Shown: positions 7,116-8,618 of the stretch, one piece after another | Position numbering within the stretch: the stretch's first letter is position 1 | Layout of the letters: each line of letters begins with the position of its first letter | Source of the DNA: an uncultured Gammaproteobacteria bacterium | Lineage (GTDB): Bacteria; Pseudomonadota; Gammaproteobacteria; Nitrosococcales; Methylophagaceae | DNA: 8,618 nucleotides | NCBI GenBank assembly: GCA_913058195.1 | Contig: CAJXPP010000080.1 | Span: 1 to 8,618, forward strand | Direction: 5' to 3' | Translations under genes and position numbers: made by a program | The notes under the pieces: model-generated | Seen by the model: the letters and a program-made list of their open reading frames with translations, nothing else | The model's database searches: none | Told to the model about the DNA's origin: nothing

Positions 7116-7337
7116 ATGCTACGAGTCATTATTTTTTGTGATATCTGTAATCCACAGGGTGTTCGCTATATAGAGCAAAAGCGCAGTACACAGCGCGGTG
7201 ATACTGATGGAAGACGAGTGACTGATGGACGATCTTGGTTTGAAGGCTCTCTAGAATCTGCTATCGCTGAAGGTTGGCATCATGATAATGGTATTCATTC
7301 ATGTCCACGTTGTACGGAACGCCACAGCAAATCATAA
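7116..7337 (+). CDS. Small uncharacterised protein with two CxxC pairs (putative zinc ribbon)
   Basis: I do not recognise this 73-residue protein as a named family. It begins MLRVIIFCDIC and has two cysteine pairs, Cys8-x2-Cys11 and Cys63-x2-Cys66 (CPRC), spaced as expected for a four-Cys metal (probably zinc) knuckle pair. Between them is a basic, Arg/Asp/Gly-rich stretch (about 20-40, with GRRVTDGRSWFEGS) and a short helix-prone segment (ESAIAEGW). It has no signal peptide or membrane segment, so it should be cytosolic. The gene looks real. AGGAG at 7101-7105 is placed 10 bases before the ATG, nrdR ends 2 bp upstream, and ribD starts 2 bp downstream with a shared TAATG. Codon use resembles its neighbours. 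A nucleic-acid-binding or metal-sensing role is only inference. Confidence 0.75.
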   Translation: MLRVIIFCDICNPQGVRYIEQKRSTQRGDTDGRRVTDGRSWFEGSLESAIAEGWHHDNGIHSCPRCTERHSKS

Positions 7338-7339
7338 TA

Positions 7340-8425
7340 ATGTCAGTACATGAATGTTATATGGCCCGAGCTCTGCAATTAGCAGCGAATGGACTTTATA
7401 CAACAGATCCTAATCCCCGTGTAGCTTGCATCATTGTTAAAAATGATGAAATCGTAGGCGAAGGTTGGCACCAGCGTGCTGGTGAAGGTCATGCTGAAGT
7501 TAACGCAATAGATAAGGCCGGTAAGAGGGCGGCAGGTGCAGATTGTTATGTGACTCTAGAGCCTTGCAGTCATTTTGGACGTACCCCTCCTTGTGCTGAT
7601 CTGTTAATTAGTGCTGGCATTAAGCGTGTATTCATTGCTATGAAAGATCCCAACCCTTTAGTATCGGGTAATGGTATTAAGCGATTAAACGATGCAGGAA
7701 TAGAGGTGATGGTTGGCATTCTAGAGCAACAGGCCGAGGCACTAAATCCGGGTTTTTGTAAACGAATGCGAACGGGTATGCCATATGTAAGGGCTAAAAT
7801 TGCCATGAGCTTAGATGGAGGTACTGCAATGACATCTGGAGAAAGTAAATGGATCACTGGCCCGGCTGCACGGCAAGACGTGCAACAGTTACGCGCAAGA
7901 AGCTCCGCTATTCTATCTGGCATGGGTACAGTGTTAGCAGATGATCCTGCCTTTACTGTTAGACCAGAAGGTGGTTGGTATCCAGAAAATCAAGCTGTAC
8001 GACAGCCTTTACGCGTTATTGTCAGTAGTCATTCTGCTATACCTGAAACTGCACAAATATTAGATGATTCTGCTAATGTGTTGTTGATCACCACTGATAG
8101 TAATATATGTAAACAAAGTGCGGATGTAATTACAACACCTGAAAAACAGGGACAGGTTGATTTATCAGTCATGATGAGTGAACTCGCTAAACGAGAAATT
8201 AATGAAGTTATGGTAGAAGCTGGTTCTATTTTGAATGGGGCTTTACTTGAAGCGGGATTAATCGATGAGATTATTATTTATATGGCGCCTAAGTTAATGG
8301 GGGACTCTGCGAAGGGGGTATTTCATTTACCAAAACTACAGACGATGGCTCAAAATATAGATTTAACAATTACAGATATACGCGCTGTAGGTAGTGACTG
8401 GCGCATAACTGCAACACCAAATTAG
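7340..8425 (+). CDS. ribD: Bifunctional riboflavin biosynthesis deaminase/reductase RibD
   Basis: RibD performs the second and third steps of riboflavin synthesis: deamination of the diaminohydroxypyrimidine ribosyl-phosphate, then NADPH-dependent reduction of the ribose side chain. The 361-residue product has an N-terminal cytidine-deaminase-like domain. Its zinc site is HAE (His51, catalytic Glu53) and PCSHFGRTPPC (Cys76, Cys85), with DPNP at 23-26. The C-terminal reductase domain (about 147-361) contains KIAMSLDG, SGESKWITGPAARQDVQQLRARS, GTVLADDPAFTVR and VEAGSILNGALLEAGLIDE. The ATG at 7340 is chosen because MSVHECYMARALQLA is the family N-terminus. An in-frame ATG at 7301 would add an unrelated extension overlapping the upstream gene. 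No Shine-Dalgarno precedes 7340, so translation is probably coupled to the small gene upstream. Two conserved-looking positions differ: Ala29 in PNPRVAC and Gly161 in SLDGG. Confidence 0.96.
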   Translation: MSVHECYMARALQLAANGLYTTDPNPRVACIIVKNDEIVGEGWHQRAGEGHAEVNAIDKAGKRAAGADCYVTLEPCSHFGRTPPCADLLISAGIKRVFIAMKDPNPLVSGNGIKRLNDAGIEVMVGILEQQAEALNPGFCKRMRTGMPYVRAKIAMSLDGGTAMTSGESKWITGPAARQDVQQLRARSSAILSGMGTVLADDPAFTVRPEGGWYPENQAVRQPLRVIVSSHSAIPETAQILDDSANVLLITTDSNICKQSADVITTPEKQGQVDLSVMMSELAKREINEVMVEAGSILNGALLEAGLIDEIIIYMAPKLMGDSAKGVFHLPKLQTMAQNIDLTITDIRAVGSDWRITATPN

Positions 8426-8439
8426 AGGTTAATATTTAG

Positions 8440-8569
8440 ATGTTTACCGGTATTATAACGGCGATTGGTAAGGTTGAAGCATTACAAGCACAAGGTGGCG
8501 ATATACTCTTAAAAGTGAATAGCCAAGATCTAGACTTGTCTGATGTGAAGCTAGGCGACAGTATTGCAA
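8440..8569 (+). CDS. ribE: Riboflavin synthase alpha subunit (3'-truncated by adapter)
   Basis: RibE (called RibC in E. coli) dismutates two 6,7-dimethyl-8-ribityllumazine molecules to make riboflavin. Only the first 43 codons and one base are genomic. The start MFTGIITAIGKVEAL is the diagnostic riboflavin synthase N-terminus, and VKLGDSIA leads into the expected substrate loop (VNGxCLTV), which is missing. AGAGG at 8424-8428, overlapping the ribD stop, lies 11 bases before the ATG and 14 bp separate the genes, so it belongs to the rib operon. From 8570 the reading frame continues through adapter sequence (VSYTHLTLPTIYSV) to an artificial TAG at 8614-8616. Those residues are not part of the protein. 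Confidence 0.92.
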
Positions 8570-8618
8570 CTGTCTCTTATACACATCTGACGCTGCCGAC
8601 GATCTACTCTGTGTAGAT
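8570..8618 (+). other. Illumina Nextera adapter sequence (non-genomic contig end)
   Basis: Bases 8570-8588 are exactly the 19 bp Tn5 mosaic end CTGTCTCTTATACACATCT. Bases 8589-8602 (GACGCTGCCGACGA) complete the reverse complement of the Nextera read-1 adapter. Bases 8603-8610 (TCTACTCT) are the reverse complement of AGAGTAGA, which I recognise as the i5 index of the 504 series. Bases 8611-8618 (GTGTAGAT) are the start of the reverse complement of P5. The pieces are in the correct order with no gaps, so this is untrimmed library sequence and not a transposon end in the genome. Confidence 0.98.

Noticed and set aside
7301..7339. RibD start at the ATG at 7301
   Set aside because: It would overlap the upstream small gene and add 13 residues with no family similarity. 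The Met at 7340 begins the conserved MSVHxxYMARAL sequence.
7338..7345. FMN riboswitch controlling ribD
   Set aside because: ribD is only 2 bp from the upstream gene and no extended structured leader exists anywhere between nrdR and ribE.
7570..7923. Reverse-strand open frame of 117 codons inside ribD
   Set aside because: It lies fully within the conserved ribD coding sequence and has no family-like motifs.
8570..8588. Tn5-type transposon end at the right edge of the window
   Set aside because: The mosaic end is directly followed by the synthetic read-1 tail, an index and P5 sequence, so it is a library adapter and not an inserted transposon.
8440..8616. A complete 58-residue ribE gene
   Set aside because: Codons after 8569 come from the adapter, and the stop at 8614-8616 is artificial. 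The gene is truncated by the contig end.

Overview
This window is ordinary chromosomal core sequence from a gammaproteobacterium with fairly low GC (about 40%, estimated by eye). The first gene block has the order hflK-hflC-DUF2065-hisZ-purA and the second glyA-nrdR-(small ORF)-ribD-ribE. Both orders are familiar from gammaproteobacteria. HisZ points to a lineage that uses a short HisG with a separate regulatory subunit, so not an enteric. A Thiotrichales/Piscirickettsiaceae-like source (Methylophaga or Cycloclasticus relatives) is only a guess from base composition and gene order.

Left block (1-4405, + strand). The 3' part of hflK and all of hflC encode the two SPFH proteins that form the membrane complex around the FtsH protease. 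A 65-residue DUF2065 (YjeT-like) membrane protein, hisZ (histidine synthesis) and purA (AMP synthesis) follow. Spacing is tight up to hisZ. An 83 bp AT-rich gap before purA may carry its own promoter. A strong intrinsic terminator at 4380-4405 closes this block.

Middle (4418-5278, - strand). A single beta-hydroxyacid dehydrogenase-family oxidoreductase runs convergently to purA and divergently from glyA. Its substrate-binding motif is non-canonical.

Right block (5279-8569, + strand). A 95 bp divergent intergenic region with repeated TACAG/CTGTA motifs precedes glyA (serine/glycine and one-carbon supply). Then come nrdR (repressor of ribonucleotide reductase genes), an unrecognised 73-residue protein with two CxxC pairs, ribD, and the start of ribE (riboflavin synthesis). 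The genes are separated by 2-14 bp from glyA to ribE, consistent with one transcript.

The last 49 bases (8570-8618) are not genomic. They are an Illumina Nextera adapter: the 19 bp mosaic end, the read-1 adapter tail, an 8 bp i5 index and the first bases of P5. The adapter interrupts ribE and gives it a false C-terminus. I found no mobile element, CRISPR array, RNA gene or novel multi-gene system. The most notable points are the adapter, the small double-CxxC protein, the atypical dehydrogenase motif and the short HisZ tail.
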